DNA of 64,000 nt from Aeromicrobium senzhongii (GCF_014334735.1 NZ_CP060587.1:2542001-2606000), one strand, 5' to 3'; counted from the stretch's first letter, positions 7,892-17,080 are shown. Program-made: numbers and translations. Notes: a model not told the origin generated them from the sequence alone.

Positions 7892-8989
7892 TCACTTCTG
7901 GGCCTCCGGGACGTAGATCGCGCGGCCGAGCGCCTCGACGACACCAGCGGTCCGCGGACCGAACGCCAGGATGTCGCCGTCGGCCATGTCGACGAAGCGC
8001 TTGGTCTGGCCGGCGGGCGTCAGCGCGATCGCCGGCTTCTCCTCGAGCAGGCCGTCGACGCCGCCGGAGGACTCCAGTCCGTGCGTCATCAGCAAGATGA
8101 GGTCAGGCTTGGCCTTGATGATGGCCTCGTCGGTGAGCGGCTGCATCCCCTTCCAGCCCAGCTCCTTGGCCACGTCGACGCCGCCGAGCGACGCCACGAG
8201 GTCGCCCACGCCGGAGTCCTCGGCGAACAGGTAGTAGACGCCGGAGTTGCCACGCAGGTAGAGGAAGACCATCCGCAGTCGGTCGGACTTCTTCTCGGGG
8301 ACGAACCGCTCGACCTCGGCGCGGGCGACATCGATGTCGGCCTGCAGGCGCTCGGCCAGCGCCGCGCCCGTCTTCGGCAGGCCCACGACCTCGCCGACGT
8401 CGCGGGCGAGCCGGGCCGCTCCATCGAAGCTGGACTCCTTCTCGACGAAGACCACGGGCACGCCGGTGTCGGCCAGCTGCTCGACGACGTCGCGCGGGCC
8501 CATCGAGCCGTCGGTGATGATGACGGTCGGCTTCTGCGCCAGGACGGCCTCGGCGTTGACGGCGTGGCCCTCGGAGGTGATGAGGGGCAGGTCCTCGGCG
8601 CCGGGGAAGTCGGTCGAGCGGTCGCGCGCGACGAGGTTGTCCCCCAGGCCGAGGCCGAAGAGGGTGGACGCGATCGAGCCCGACATGTCGAACGCGACGA
8701 TGCGCGAGGTATCGGTGACCTTGACCTTCACGTCGCCGGACCGCACGTGCGAGACCACCGTGGCGGGCAGGGCTGCGGTCTCCCCCACGTCGACCGGCTC
8801 GACCTCGCGCTCGGCCAGCATCGCCGTACTGGGACCGGTGATCTCCTTCGGCGCCTGCGTCGCCTCGAGCTCGGACAGGGGCGGCAGGTCGACGCCCTGG
8901 CCGGGGTTACTGCCGTCGGCGACACCGCCACATGCGGCGAGGGACGCGGTCAGGACGATCGACGCCAGCACGCCGAGGAGGCGCCTCAT
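7892..8989 (-). CDS. hmuT: Heme-binding lipoprotein of the HmuTUV importer
   Basis: 365 residues with a lipoprotein signal peptide (lipobox LAAC, Cys20) and a TroA-like two-lobe binding fold. His142 in SEGHAVNAE falls where the axial heme His of corynebacterial HmuT lies, and Tyr252/253 in GVYYLF are candidates for the second ligand; these ligand calls are inference. The ATG at 8989 overlaps the upstream htaA stop by 4 nt. It should take heme from the HtaA proteins and pass it to HmuU. Confidence 0.92.
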   Translation of the reverse strand: MRRLLGVLASIVLTASLAACGGVADGSNPGQGVDLPPLSELEATQAPKEITGPSTAMLAEREVEPVDVGETAALPATVVSHVRSGDVKVKVTDTSRIVAFDMSGSIASTLFGLGLGDNLVARDRSTDFPGAEDLPLITSEGHAVNAEAVLAQKPTVIITDGSMGPRDVVEQLADTGVPVVFVEKESSFDGAARLARDVGEVVGLPKTGAALAERLQADIDVARAEVERFVPEKKSDRLRMVFLYLRGNSGVYYLFAEDSGVGDLVASLGGVDVAKELGWKGMQPLTDEAIIKAKPDLILLMTHGLESSGGVDGLLEEKPAIALTPAGQTKRFVDMADGDILAFGPRTAGVVEALGRAIYVPEAQK

Positions 8990-11832
8990 GCCTTGACCTC
9001 CCGGCGGCGCATGATCAGGACGGTCGCGCCGATGGCGGCCAGCGCACCGAGCAGCGCGCCACCCACCCACGGGACCCACTGCGGCAGCGAGGTGCCCGAC
9101 GCGGTGTCGAACTCGTCGGGCTCGAGGACCACGGCCTGCTGCTCCTCGTCGCTCGCCGGCGCCGCGGCCGCCCCGCAGTCCTTCGACACGGTGTAGGTCA
9201 GGGTCACGGGGTCCAGCGCCGTGCCGGCCTCGTAGTTCGGGAACGCGGCGCTGCCGGCACTGGTCAAGGTGGCCGGGACGTCGCTGATGGTCACGCGGCC
9301 GCCCTGCCGGCTGTGCTCGCCCGCGGCGAGGTCGAGGTCGGCGAACGGCACGCCCGTGAGGGTGCGGCTGTCGTCCTCGCCGGCCATCGCGGCGTCCATG
9401 GTGCCGCCGGAGTAGTCGACCGTGAGCACCGCGGCCTTCTCGTCGGCGAACCGGACGACCGGGTTCTCGATCACCGTGTCCAGCGCGCCGTCGTGGCCGG
9501 TGAACTCGATGGCGCCGCCGAAGCCGAGCTCGCCCGCGCGAGTCTTCTCGTCCAGCACACCGGCGCCCTTCGACCAGGTGAACTCGGGCGTCTCGTACCG
9601 GGCGCCGTCGCGCGTGGTCCAGTCGCCGTTGGCGATGGAGCCCGAGACGTAGGCGCGGAAGGACTCCTTGAAGCCCCAGTCGAGGCGACCGTCGGTCAGC
9701 CTGCAACCGACGATCTCCTCCGCCGCGGCGACGTCGATCACGACACCGCGATCGACCGAGCCCTGGAACGTCAGCGTGTGTTTCCCGGGCTCGACGGTGG
9801 CGGGGATCGTGCCGGTCCAGGTCGCCCGGCCCGTGGCGTCGGCGGTGACGTTCTCGGCCAGGACGACGGGCGTCGAGTAGAGCACGACGCGGATGCCCGT
9901 CTCGTTCGCGAGGAAGCCGGTGCCCGAGGCGGTGATCTTGTCGCCGGCCCGGATCTCGTCCTGCTCGACGGTGAGTCCCGCGGTGGCCGGCGGGGTCGGC
10001 GGCGCGGTCCACTTCTGCGCGGAGGTGGACGCGGCGACGACACCTCCCCCTCGGCGCGCGACGGCGGTGGAGCCCACGGAGAAGGTCACCGGGTCGACCA
10101 GCGAGCCGGCCACGTAGAACGCGCGGTTCTGGTACGAGAAGACGCGTGCTCCCTCGGCGGTGAGACGGGCCGGCACGCCGGCGTACTGGACCCATCCCGA
10201 CTCCGTACTGCGGGCCCCGGCGCGCAGGTCGAGGGTGGCGATGTCGATCCGGCCCCGCCCGGTGACCGACGCGCTCAGGACGGCCGAGGACGGCGAGTTG
10301 ACCCGGACGGAAGGCTGCGAGACGGCGAAGTCGAGCGTGCCGTGGTGACCACGGAACGCCACGGAACCGCGGTAGTTCGTGGTGCCGGTGGCATCAGGCG
10401 CCTGCGCCGAGGTCGAGGACTGGCCGAAGCGGTACCCGCCGCTCACCGCCGTGGCGCCGCCGGACACCGAGACGGCGCCGCGGGCGATCGGGCCGGTGAT
10501 GTAGGACCGGAAGCTCGACTTCACGCCCCACGTCAACTCGCCGGAGCGACCGGCCCGCTTCGTGGCGCCGGCGGACCGGCCGGCCTTGTCCCGACCGGGC
10601 TTGGCGGCAGGCTTGGCCGGCGTCGTCTTCGGCGGCGCGGTGGCGCCCTTCACCGTGAGGGTGCCGTTGAGGGGCGCGAGCGCCGTGCCCGCGGTGTACA
10701 TGGGCGACCCGGTGTAGTCGAACATCGTCTCGCCGGCCTTGGTCAGCGTGACCGGGGCGCCCGTGATCGTGACGGTGTCCCCTGCGACCTTGACCTTCTT
10801 GCCCAGGTCGACCGTGGCGAAGACCAACCCCGGGAGGACGTTGTCCTCGCTGTCGCGGACGTCGGCCCGCAGGTGCGAGCGCTTGGCGTCGACGACCAAC
10901 CGCAGGTTCTCGACCGTGAAGTCCATGACGCCGTGGTGGCCCGTGACGTGGATGCCGCCTCGGGTGCGGACGTCGACCTGCGTGGAGTCCCAGGTCCCCG
11001 TGGCCCGCCGGAAGGTGGTCTGGGCGCCGTCGTCGGTGGCGGGCGCGATCACTCGGGTGGTGGCCTCGACGAACGACATCTTCAGGTAGGAGCGGAAGGA
11101 CTCCTTCAGGCCCCAGCTCAGCGTGCCGCCGGTGACCTTCGCCAGACCAGCGTCGGCGGGCGGCGCGGTAGTCTCGCCCGGCTCCGCCGGGTCGGTCGGG
11201 GCCTCCGGGTCGGCCTTCGTCTCCAGGGTGAGCTTCGCCGAGACCGCGTCCAGCGCGGTGCCCGCCTCATACAGCGGCTCGCCGTCGCGCGAGAAGAGCT
11301 TCTCGCCTCCGGCGGTGAGCGTGGCCGGAGCATTGGAGACCGTGACGGTCGGGCCCTCGTGAGTCAGGTTCCCCTCGAGGACGACGTCGGCGATGGCCAG
11401 GCCGGCGTGCGTCGTGCCGTCGCTGTCCTTGGCGTCGACGCGCAACTGGGCCGCACTGCCCGTCCCGACCAGTCGCGGCTTCGAGATCGTGATGTCGAGC
11501 GCGCCGTCGTGACCGCGGAAGCGCACCGAGCCCTGCGTGCCGACGTCGACACCCACATCGGCCCACGTGCCCGAGGCCGCGGGGAAGACGAACGCATTCC
11601 CGTCCTTCTGCGCGGGCGGTGCCACCTCGACGGCGCCGTCGGCGACCGGACTCGTGACGTAGTCGCGGAACGAGGACTTCACACCCCACGTGATCGTGCC
11701 GGTGGTGACCTTCGTGCCGGCCTCGACCGCCTGGGCGCTCGTCGCCGGAAGCGCGAGCACACACAGCACCGTGGCCAACAGCACAGCTGCCGTCGATCGC
11801 GCCCGCTGCACTGAGAAGGTCGGTGTCGGCAC
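8986..11832 (-). CDS. htaA: Cell-surface hemin-binding protein with four HtaA domains
   Basis: 948 residues: signal peptide about 1-35; four HtaA (conserved region) domains at about 43-203, 235-395, 431-588 and 712-884; an Ig-like domain about 618-702 between the third and fourth; a C-terminal membrane helix about 918-940 followed by an RRRE tail. Every HtaA domain keeps both family heme residues: the Tyr of SFRxY (58, 249, 444, 728) and the His of GHxG (108, 299, 496, 780). Corynebacterial HtaA has two such domains, so this is an extended version. It anchors in the membrane, captures heme or hemoglobin-heme at the wall and passes it to HmuT, encoded next with a 4-nt overlap. Expression is probably iron-repressed through the box at 11894-11912. 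Confidence 0.93.
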   Translation of the reverse strand: MPTPTFSVQRARSTAAVLLATVLCVLALPATSAQAVEAGTKVTTGTITWGVKSSFRDYVTSPVADGAVEVAPPAQKDGNAFVFPAASGTWADVGVDVGTQGSVRFRGHDGALDITISKPRLVGTGSAAQLRVDAKDSDGTTHAGLAIADVVLEGNLTHEGPTVTVSNAPATLTAGGEKLFSRDGEPLYEAGTALDAVSAKLTLETKADPEAPTDPAEPGETTAPPADAGLAKVTGGTLSWGLKESFRSYLKMSFVEATTRVIAPATDDGAQTTFRRATGTWDSTQVDVRTRGGIHVTGHHGVMDFTVENLRLVVDAKRSHLRADVRDSEDNVLPGLVFATVDLGKKVKVAGDTVTITGAPVTLTKAGETMFDYTGSPMYTAGTALAPLNGTLTVKGATAPPKTTPAKPAAKPGRDKAGRSAGATKRAGRSGELTWGVKSSFRSYITGPIARGAVSVSGGATAVSGGYRFGQSSTSAQAPDATGTTNYRGSVAFRGHHGTLDFAVSQPSVRVNSPSSAVLSASVTGRGRIDIATLDLRAGARSTESGWVQYAGVPARLTAEGARVFSYQNRAFYVAGSLVDPVTFSVGSTAVARRGGGVVAASTSAQKWTAPPTPPATAGLTVEQDEIRAGDKITASGTGFLANETGIRVVLYSTPVVLAENVTADATGRATWTGTIPATVEPGKHTLTFQGSVDRGVVIDVAAAEEIVGCRLTDGRLDWGFKESFRAYVSGSIANGDWTTRDGARYETPEFTWSKGAGVLDEKTRAGELGFGGAIEFTGHDGALDTVIENPVVRFADEKAAVLTVDYSGGTMDAAMAGEDDSRTLTGVPFADLDLAAGEHSRQGGRVTISDVPATLTSAGSAAFPNYEAGTALDPVTLTYTVSKDCGAAAAPASDEEQQAVVLEPDEFDTASGTSLPQWVPWVGGALLGALAAIGATVLIMRRREVKA

Positions 11833-11893
11833 TCATCCACTCCCGTCGGGTTCGGTGGGGGACCCCACTGAGGTGACCCTTACCCCCGGAGTC

Positions 11894-11912
11894 TAAGGTA
11901 TGCCTTACCTAT
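11894..11912. promoter_or_regulatory. IdeR/DtxR-like iron box between the divergent HtaA genes
   Basis: TAAGGTATGCCTTACCTAT matches the known actinobacterial iron box (TWAGGTWWGSCTWACCTWA) at 18 of 19 positions. It sits 62 nt upstream of the minus-strand htaA-hmuTUV genes and 40 nt upstream of the plus-strand HtaA gene, so one Fe-bound repressor could shut off both directions when iron is sufficient. Confidence 0.85.
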
Positions 11913-11951
11913 AGCGGTCGGCGGGTGCCGACCCGTTCCGAAAGGACCCGA

Positions 11952-13562
11952 ATGTCTTCCCAGACACTGATTCGCGGGCGTCGCCTGCTGACGGGCACGA
12001 CCGTCGCAGCGCTGACCGCCGGCGTGCTCGCGTTCAGCCCCACCGCCCACGCCGCGGAGGCGCCGCAGGAGATCGTCAGCGGCAGCATCAGCTGGGGCCT
12101 GAAGTCCTCGTTCCGCACCTACCTCGCCAGCCCCATCGCGAAGGGCAAGGTCACCGTCGCCCAGCCCGCCACCGATGACGGCTCCCGCACCACCTTCGCG
12201 TACGCGTCGGGCTCCTGGGCCTCCGACTCCGCCTCCGTCGGCGCGCAGGGGTCGGTCACGTTCACCGGCCACGAGGGCGCTCTGGACCTGACGATCTCGG
12301 ACCCGCGCATCGTCGTCACCGGTTCGTCGGCCCAGCTCGTCGTGGACGCCGTCGACAGTGACGGAGAGACTCACGACGACGTCGCCTTCGCGAACGTCAG
12401 CCTGAGCGGCAAGGTCGCGCAGACCGCCGCGGGCACCGAGATCACCAACGCACCGGCGGTCATCACGGCTGACGGCTCGGACCTGCTCTCGTACAACGGT
12501 GGGGCCTTCTACCCGGCCGGCACCGCCCTCGATCCGATCAGCGCGTCCCTGCGCACCCGGACCGCTCCGGCCGTGTCCGTCTCGAAGGTGACGTTCGCAC
12601 CCGACGAGTCCGCCACCGTCACGGTGAAGGGCTCCGGCTACTACCCCCAGGACGTCCTGGCGACCCGGCTGCCGCTGGCCGGGGGCTCCTCCGGCGTCTA
12701 CGTCGGCTTCGGCAAGTACGAGCCGAACTGGCGCCCGACGGCCAACGCGGCCTCCAGCGCCCGCAAGAACGCGGACGTCCGGTGGGCCGTGCTCGCCGGC
12801 GACATCGACAAGATCGGCGGAGCGGCCGACGGTGGCATCGAGCTGCGGCCCGACGGCACCTTCACCGCCGAGCTGAAGATCTCCAAGGCCGACGCCGACG
12901 CGATCGAGGGCCTCACCGCGGCTCACACCCGGTACGGCGTCTACACCTACCCCGGCGGCGGCGCGAAGTTCGCCGCGTGGGAGACGGCCACGCCGGTCGG
13001 ATTCGTGTCCGCTCCGGTCGCGTCGAACGTCTCGACGAAGTACGCCAAGGGCGCGACGGTCACCGTCACGACGAAGGTCCCCGGCACCGTGACCGTGGCC
13101 GGCCTCGGCACGCGCACCACGACCGCCGCCGGCCAGACCGTCCGCTTCGCGGTCCCCCGCACCACGACCGCCGGCACGAAGCGCTACACGGTCATCTTCA
13201 CCCCGGCGGACACGAGCATCGCGCGTGCCTCCACGACCGTCACGGTGAAGATCGCCAAGGTCGCCGCGTACAAGGCCAAGGTCAAGGTCGGCAAGAAGCC
13301 CACCTCGAAGAAGAAGGGCAAGGCCGTCGTCCGCGTCCGCGCCGTGGCCGGCGGCGCCGCCACGACCGGCAAGGTCCGCGTCAAGCTCACCAAGGGCAAG
13401 AAGAGCAAGTACGTGACCGCGAACCTGGTCAAGGGCAAGCGCACCGTCACCCTGCCGAAGCTGGCCAAGGGCAAGTGGACGATCCGCGCCGCCTACTTCG
13501 GCAACGCCAACTACACGAAGCGTGGCTACGTGAAGGTGGGAACCGTCAAGGTCACCAAGTGA
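11952..13562 (+). CDS. Secreted single-domain HtaA protein with Ig-like, Lys-rich C-terminus
   Basis: 536 residues. ATG 11952 follows an AAAGGA site and yields a signal peptide ending AHAA (about residue 34). One HtaA domain about 41-200 keeps Tyr57 (SFRTY) and His107 (GHEG). The middle, about 205-370, resembles the extracellular domain found after HtaA domains in other actinobacteria; the C-terminus, about 370-536, is built of Ig-like strands rich in Lys and Thr. There is no membrane helix or sorting signal, so it may be released as a hemophore or held to the wall by its positive charge. It is divergent from htaA and shares the iron box at 11894-11912. The HtaA call is firm; the soluble-hemophore role is inference. 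Confidence 0.85.
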   Translation: MSSQTLIRGRRLLTGTTVAALTAGVLAFSPTAHAAEAPQEIVSGSISWGLKSSFRTYLASPIAKGKVTVAQPATDDGSRTTFAYASGSWASDSASVGAQGSVTFTGHEGALDLTISDPRIVVTGSSAQLVVDAVDSDGETHDDVAFANVSLSGKVAQTAAGTEITNAPAVITADGSDLLSYNGGAFYPAGTALDPISASLRTRTAPAVSVSKVTFAPDESATVTVKGSGYYPQDVLATRLPLAGGSSGVYVGFGKYEPNWRPTANAASSARKNADVRWAVLAGDIDKIGGAADGGIELRPDGTFTAELKISKADADAIEGLTAAHTRYGVYTYPGGGAKFAAWETATPVGFVSAPVASNVSTKYAKGATVTVTTKVPGTVTVAGLGTRTTTAAGQTVRFAVPRTTTAGTKRYTVIFTPADTSIARASTTVTVKIAKVAAYKAKVKVGKKPTSKKKGKAVVRVRAVAGGAATTGKVRVKLTKGKKSKYVTANLVKGKRTVTLPKLAKGKWTIRAAYFGNANYTKRGYVKVGTVKVTK

Positions 13563-13575
13563 CCCGCTGACTGAG

Positions 13576-14145
13576 TCAGCCGCGATCGGCCGACACTGCC
13601 GCGAGGACGAACCTCGTGGTGGTGTCGGCCGACGCATGTCTGGCCGACAGCGTCGCGTGCAGCAGCGAGACGATCGCGTCGACGTCGTCCACGACGAACT
13701 CCCCCTGGGCCGCACCGTCGATGAGGATCTGGCGCAGCACCTGCTCGACCGCGACGACGTGCTCGCGCATCGCCATGACCGACTCCGGCGACAGCATCGC
13801 GCGCAACTCGGGACCGAGCCCGATGTGGAAGTCCTTCGACGTGTCGACGTGGTGCCGCACGTAGGTCTCGAGCCGGGCGGTCGGCGTCGTCTGGCTGGCG
13901 AGCGACTCGTTCAGCTGGTCGAGGTAACGGCCGGTCTCCTCCGTGGCGAAGGCCACGACGACCGCTTCCTTGTCCTTGAAGTGGTTGTACAGCGACGAGC
14001 GGCCGACCTGCGCGTGCGTGGCCAGGTCCGCCATCGTGATCGCGTCGAACGGTCGGTCCTGCAACAGCTCCACCAAGGCGTCGAAGACCCGTCGGCGCAT
14101 GGCGACGCGATGCTCCTCCAGCGACTCCCCGATGATCTTCGGCAC
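13576..14145 (-). CDS. TetR-family transcriptional regulator
   Basis: 189 residues with an N-terminal helix-turn-helix of the TetR type (about 30-65: ITMADLATHAQVGRSSLYNHF) and a variable helical ligand domain. GTG 14145 is preceded by TAGCCT ending 6 nt upstream, so it is probably leaderless. Its stop codon lies within a palindrome (13566-13580) shared with the end of the HtaA gene. It sits between the heme locus and the divergent PNP gene; which one it controls is not shown by the sequence. Confidence 0.88.
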   Translation of the reverse strand: MPKIIGESLEEHRVAMRRRVFDALVELLQDRPFDAITMADLATHAQVGRSSLYNHFKDKEAVVVAFATEETGRYLDQLNESLASQTTPTARLETYVRHHVDTSKDFHIGLGPELRAMLSPESVMAMREHVVAVEQVLRQILIDGAAQGEFVVDDVDAIVSLLHATLSARHASADTTTRFVLAAVSADRG

Positions 14146-14151
14146 GCTCGT

Positions 14152-14157
14152 AGGCTA
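14152..14157 (-). promoter_or_regulatory. -10 element of the TetR gene (leaderless)
   Basis: TAGCCT on the minus strand ends 6 nt before the GTG start, with no Shine-Dalgarno. Confidence 0.55.
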
Positions 14158-14217
14158 CCCGCGCGGCTCGCGACCGCCGCGCTGGACGCGTGGCGTCCTC
14201 CGCCCGCCGGTGATCGC

Positions 14218-14223
14218 TAGGCT
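14218..14223 (+). promoter_or_regulatory. -10 element of deoD (leaderless)
   Basis: TAGGCT ends 6 nt before the GTG at 14230; no Shine-Dalgarno is visible. It faces the TetR promoter 60 nt away. Confidence 0.55.
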
Positions 14224-14229
14224 GACCCG

Positions 14230-15021
14230 GTGAACCCCTACGACCTCGCCCGCGAAGCCGCCGACGTCCTGCGTGACCGCACCGGAGGCGGTGACCACGA
14301 CGTCGCCCTGGTGATGGGGTCGGGCTGGTTGCCCGCCGCCGACGCCCTCGGTGAGCCGGAGTTCGAGATTCCCACCGAGGAGCTGCCCGGGTTCAGCAAG
14401 CCCGCGGTCGCCGGTCACGGTGGCACGATCCGCTCGGTCCGCGTGGGCGACCTGCGCGCGCTGGTCTTCCTGGGCCGCACCCACTTCTACGAGGGCAAGG
14501 GCGTCGCGTCCGTCGTCCACGGCGTCCGCACGGCCGCGGCCGCCGGCGTCCGCACGATGGTGCTGACGAACGGCTGCGGCGGCCTCAACCCGGCGTGGAC
14601 GCCCGGAACGCCGGTGCTCATCCGCGACCACATCAACCTGACCGCCACGTCGCCCATCGTCGGTGCGAACTTCGTCGACCTCACCGACCTGTACGCCCAG
14701 CGCCTGCGCGACCTGGTGCGCGAGGTCGAGCCGGGCATCGACGAGGGCGTCTACGTGCAGTTCCCCGGCCCGCACTACGAGACCCCCGCCGAGGTCAAGA
14801 TGGCGGGCATCCTCGGGGGCGACCTGGTCGGCATGTCCACGACGCTCGAGGCCATCGCGGCCCGCGAGGCCGGGATGGAGGTCCTGGGCATCTCGCTGGT
14901 CACCAACCTGGCCGCCGGGATCTCGGACGCTCCGCTGAACCACGAAGAGGTCCTCGAAGCCGGCAAGTCCGCCGCCACGCGCATGGGGGCGCTGCTCGCG
15001 GACCTGCTCCCCCGCGTCTGA
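14230..15021 (+). CDS. deoD: Purine-nucleoside phosphorylase (trimeric type)
   Basis: 263 residues, normal for the trimeric PNP family. It splits purine (deoxy)nucleosides with phosphate into base and (deoxy)ribose-1-phosphate. Landmarks: MGSGW (phosphate loop), [10 protein letters not shown], the [10 protein letters not shown] segment, [14 protein letters not shown], and [12 protein letters not shown]. The order PNP then phosphosugar mutase is the same as deoD-pmmB in Mycobacterium tuberculosis. GTG 14230 is supported by the adjoining -10 hexamer. It supplies the sugar-1-phosphate that the next gene and DeoC can use. Confidence 0.93.
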   Translation: MNPYDLAREAADVLRDRTGGGDHDVALVMGSGWLPAADALGEPEFEIPTEELPGFSKPAVAGHGGTIRSVRVGDLRALVFLGRTHFYEGKGVASVVHGVRTAAAAGVRTMVLTNGCGGLNPAWTPGTPVLIRDHINLTATSPIVGANFVDLTDLYAQRLRDLVREVEPGIDEGVYVQFPGPHYETPAEVKMAGILGGDLVGMSTTLEAIAAREAGMEVLGISLVTNLAAGISDAPLNHEEVLEAGKSAATRMGALLADLLPRV

Positions 15022-15079
15022 GGGCTACGGCGTCTCGCGCCCTGTCGGCGGCGCGACGTCGGCCGGCGCCGCGCCCCGA

Positions 15080-15085
15080 TACCGT
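15080..15085 (+). promoter_or_regulatory. -10 element of the phosphosugar mutase gene (leaderless)
   Basis: TACCGT ends 6 nt before the ATG at 15092. Confidence 0.5.
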
Positions 15086-15091
15086 GGACGG

Positions 15092-16708
15092 ATGGACCCG
15101 ATCGACGCTGCCCGCGACTGGATCTCGCAAGATCCCGACCCGCAGACCCGTGACGAGCTGACCGCCCTGATCGACTCGGGCGACACCACGGAGATCGCCG
15201 TGCGCTTCGCCGGCCGCCTGCAGTTCGGCACCGCCGGCCTGCGTGGCGAGCTGGGCGCCGGGCCGATGCGGATGAACCGCGTCACGGTCGCCCGCGCTGC
15301 CGCCGGTCTGGCCCAGCACCTGCTCGACACCGCGCCCGAGCCCAGCGTCGTGATCGGGTACGACGCCCGGACGAACTCCGACGTGTTCGCGCGCGACACC
15401 GCCGAGATCATGCAGGCGATGGGCGTCCGGGCACTGCTGCTGCCCGAATACCTGCCCACGCCGGTGCTGGCGTTCGCGATCGGGCACCTCGGCGCCTCGG
15501 CGGGCGTCATGGTCACCGCCTCGCACAACCCGCCGCGCGACAACGGCTACAAGGTGTACCTCGCCGACACGAGCCAGATCGTGCCGCCGATCGATGGCCA
15601 GATCGCCGCCTGCATCGACGCCGTCGGCCGGGTCGACGAGCTGCCACGCGACCCGGGCTACACGGTGCTGGGGACCGACGTCGCGGAGGCGTACCTCGAC
15701 GCCGTCGCGGCGCTCGTCCCCGACGGGCCGCGCGAGCTCGTGGTCGCCTACACGCCGATGCACGGCGTCGGTGGACGTCTGATGACCGCGGTGGCCGAGC
15801 GCGCCGGATTCGCCGTCCCCCACGTCGTCGAGGCCCAGGCTCACCCCGACCCCTCCTTCCCGACCGTGGCCTTCCCGAACCCCGAGGAGCCCGGCGCGAT
15901 GGACCTCGCGCTCGAACTGGCAGCCTCGGTCGACGCCGATGTCATCATCGCCAACGACCCGGACGCCGATCGTTGCGCCGTCGGGGTGCGCACCGAGGGC
16001 GGGCACCGGATGCTCACCGGTGACCAGGTGGGCGCCCTGCTGGCCGAGTCGCTGCTCAGCCGAGGTGTCGAGGGCACGTACGCGTGCTCGATCGTGTCGT
16101 CCGACCTGCTGGGGCGCCAGGCCGCCGCACACCACCAGCCCTGGCAGCAGACGCTGACCGGGTTCAAGTGGATCGGCAAGGTCGAGGGACTCGTCTTCGG
16201 CTACGAGGAGGCGCTGGGCTACTGCGTCGCCCCGCACATCGCCCGGGACAAGGACGGCATGTCTGCCGCCGTGCTGATCATGGCGCTGGCGGCCTCGCTC
16301 AAGGCCGAGGGTCGCACGCTCATCGATCTGCTGGACGACATCTACCGCCGCCACGGCTGGCACGCCACCGGCCAGCTGGCGGTCCGGGTCGACGACCTGG
16401 CGCTCATCGCCACGGCGATGCAGCGGCTGCGCACCGATCCCCCGGCCACGCTGGCGGGCGTCGCCGTCACGTCCCTGGACGATCTCGAGCAGGGATACCA
16501 GGGCCTGCCGCCCACCGACGGCATCCGGCTGGGACTGCAGGGGGGCAGCCGCATCATCTGCCGTCCGTCCGGCACCGAGCCCAAGCTCAAGTGCTACGTC
16601 GAGGCCGTGACCGCCGTCGGCGACAGCCTCGACACGGCGCGCGAGGCAGCCGCTGCCACGGTCGACGCGATCATCGCCGACCTGTCGGCCTACCTGGGTC
16701 TGGCCTGA
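15092..16708 (+). CDS. pmmB: Alpha-D-phosphohexomutase-family phosphosugar mutase
   Basis: 538 residues with the four-domain mutase layout. Substrate-distinguishing and catalytic motifs: FGTAGLRG (about 46-53), the phosphoserine loop TASHNP, the metal loop DPDADRCAVG, GEEALGYC-like sugar loop (YEEALGYC) and the C-terminal phosphate site RPSGTEPKLKCY. Related enzymes interconvert hexose or pentose 1- and 6/5-phosphates. Next to PNP and close to deoC, a phosphopentomutase role (ribose-1-P or deoxyribose-1-P to the 5-phosphate) is a reasonable inference, since no other phosphopentomutase is seen here; a phosphogluco/mannomutase role is the annotation by family. Confidence 0.9.
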   Translation: MDPIDAARDWISQDPDPQTRDELTALIDSGDTTEIAVRFAGRLQFGTAGLRGELGAGPMRMNRVTVARAAAGLAQHLLDTAPEPSVVIGYDARTNSDVFARDTAEIMQAMGVRALLLPEYLPTPVLAFAIGHLGASAGVMVTASHNPPRDNGYKVYLADTSQIVPPIDGQIAACIDAVGRVDELPRDPGYTVLGTDVAEAYLDAVAALVPDGPRELVVAYTPMHGVGGRLMTAVAERAGFAVPHVVEAQAHPDPSFPTVAFPNPEEPGAMDLALELAASVDADVIIANDPDADRCAVGVRTEGGHRMLTGDQVGALLAESLLSRGVEGTYACSIVSSDLLGRQAAAHHQPWQQTLTGFKWIGKVEGLVFGYEEALGYCVAPHIARDKDGMSAAVLIMALAASLKAEGRTLIDLLDDIYRRHGWHATGQLAVRVDDLALIATAMQRLRTDPPATLAGVAVTSLDDLEQGYQGLPPTDGIRLGLQGGSRIICRPSGTEPKLKCYVEAVTAVGDSLDTAREAAAATVDAIIADLSAYLGLA

Positions 16709-17080
16709 CCCGGGACCTGCTGAGTGGAGGGCCGCCGCCGAGGCGTCGGAGTCATGCGGCAGAGGAGCCGAGGGAGTGCGACTATGCCACGCTCACAACG
16801 AGGGAGTCCCCGGCGGCGGCGTCCGTGACGTGGGCGAGTCGAACCCACGATGGTCCGGCGGCGGGCAGCATCGCATTCGCGCATGATCGCTCACGCATGG
16901 TCGCCCCCTCCCGTACGGACCGTTGGTGCCGGACATGCTCACCACTCCCATCCAGCCTCAGTCGACCCGGGGGGTCTGTCAATTCGAGGAGCCGCCTTTC
17001 CGGACGGTCTCGCCCGGACGCCGCGCGCCCGACGTACTACGGTGACGGCCAGGAACACGGACCACGAGGAAAGGAGCGCT
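16709..17080. other. 372-nt gap with no convincing gene
   Basis: No open frame here has coding character. It holds a near-repeat CGCATGATCGC (16880-16890) and CGCATGGTCGC (16894-16904), and ends in the AGGAAAGGAG ribosome site of the ROK gene. It is presumably the leader and promoter of that gene. A short T-arm-like stretch near 16831-16850 is not a tRNA. Confidence 0.5.

Noticed and set aside
8932..11814. A 960-residue open frame opposite the four-repeat HtaA gene
   Set aside because: No domain or signal, low-complexity composition; the minus-strand frame has a signal peptide, HtaA repeats and a membrane helix.
13566..13580. Palindrome GCTGACT-G-AGTCAGC at the convergent ends of the HtaA and tetR genes
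   Set aside because: The single-base loop cannot form a proper hairpin and there is no promoter nearby; too little to call an operator or a terminator.
16831..16850. T-arm-like sequence (GTGGGTTCGACTCG on the minus strand) in the gap before the ROK gene
   Set aside because: The loop is two bases too long and no D-arm, anticodon arm or acceptor stem can be built around it, so it is not a tRNA.
16880..16904. Near-direct repeat CGCATGRTCGC, 14-nt period
   Set aside because: The spacing is not a multiple of the helix turn and two short copies in GC-rich DNA may be chance.
16850..17080. N-terminal extension of the ROK regulator to 460 residues
   Set aside because: The added residues have no family similarity, and GTG 17081 has a near-perfect ribosome site right before the winged helix.
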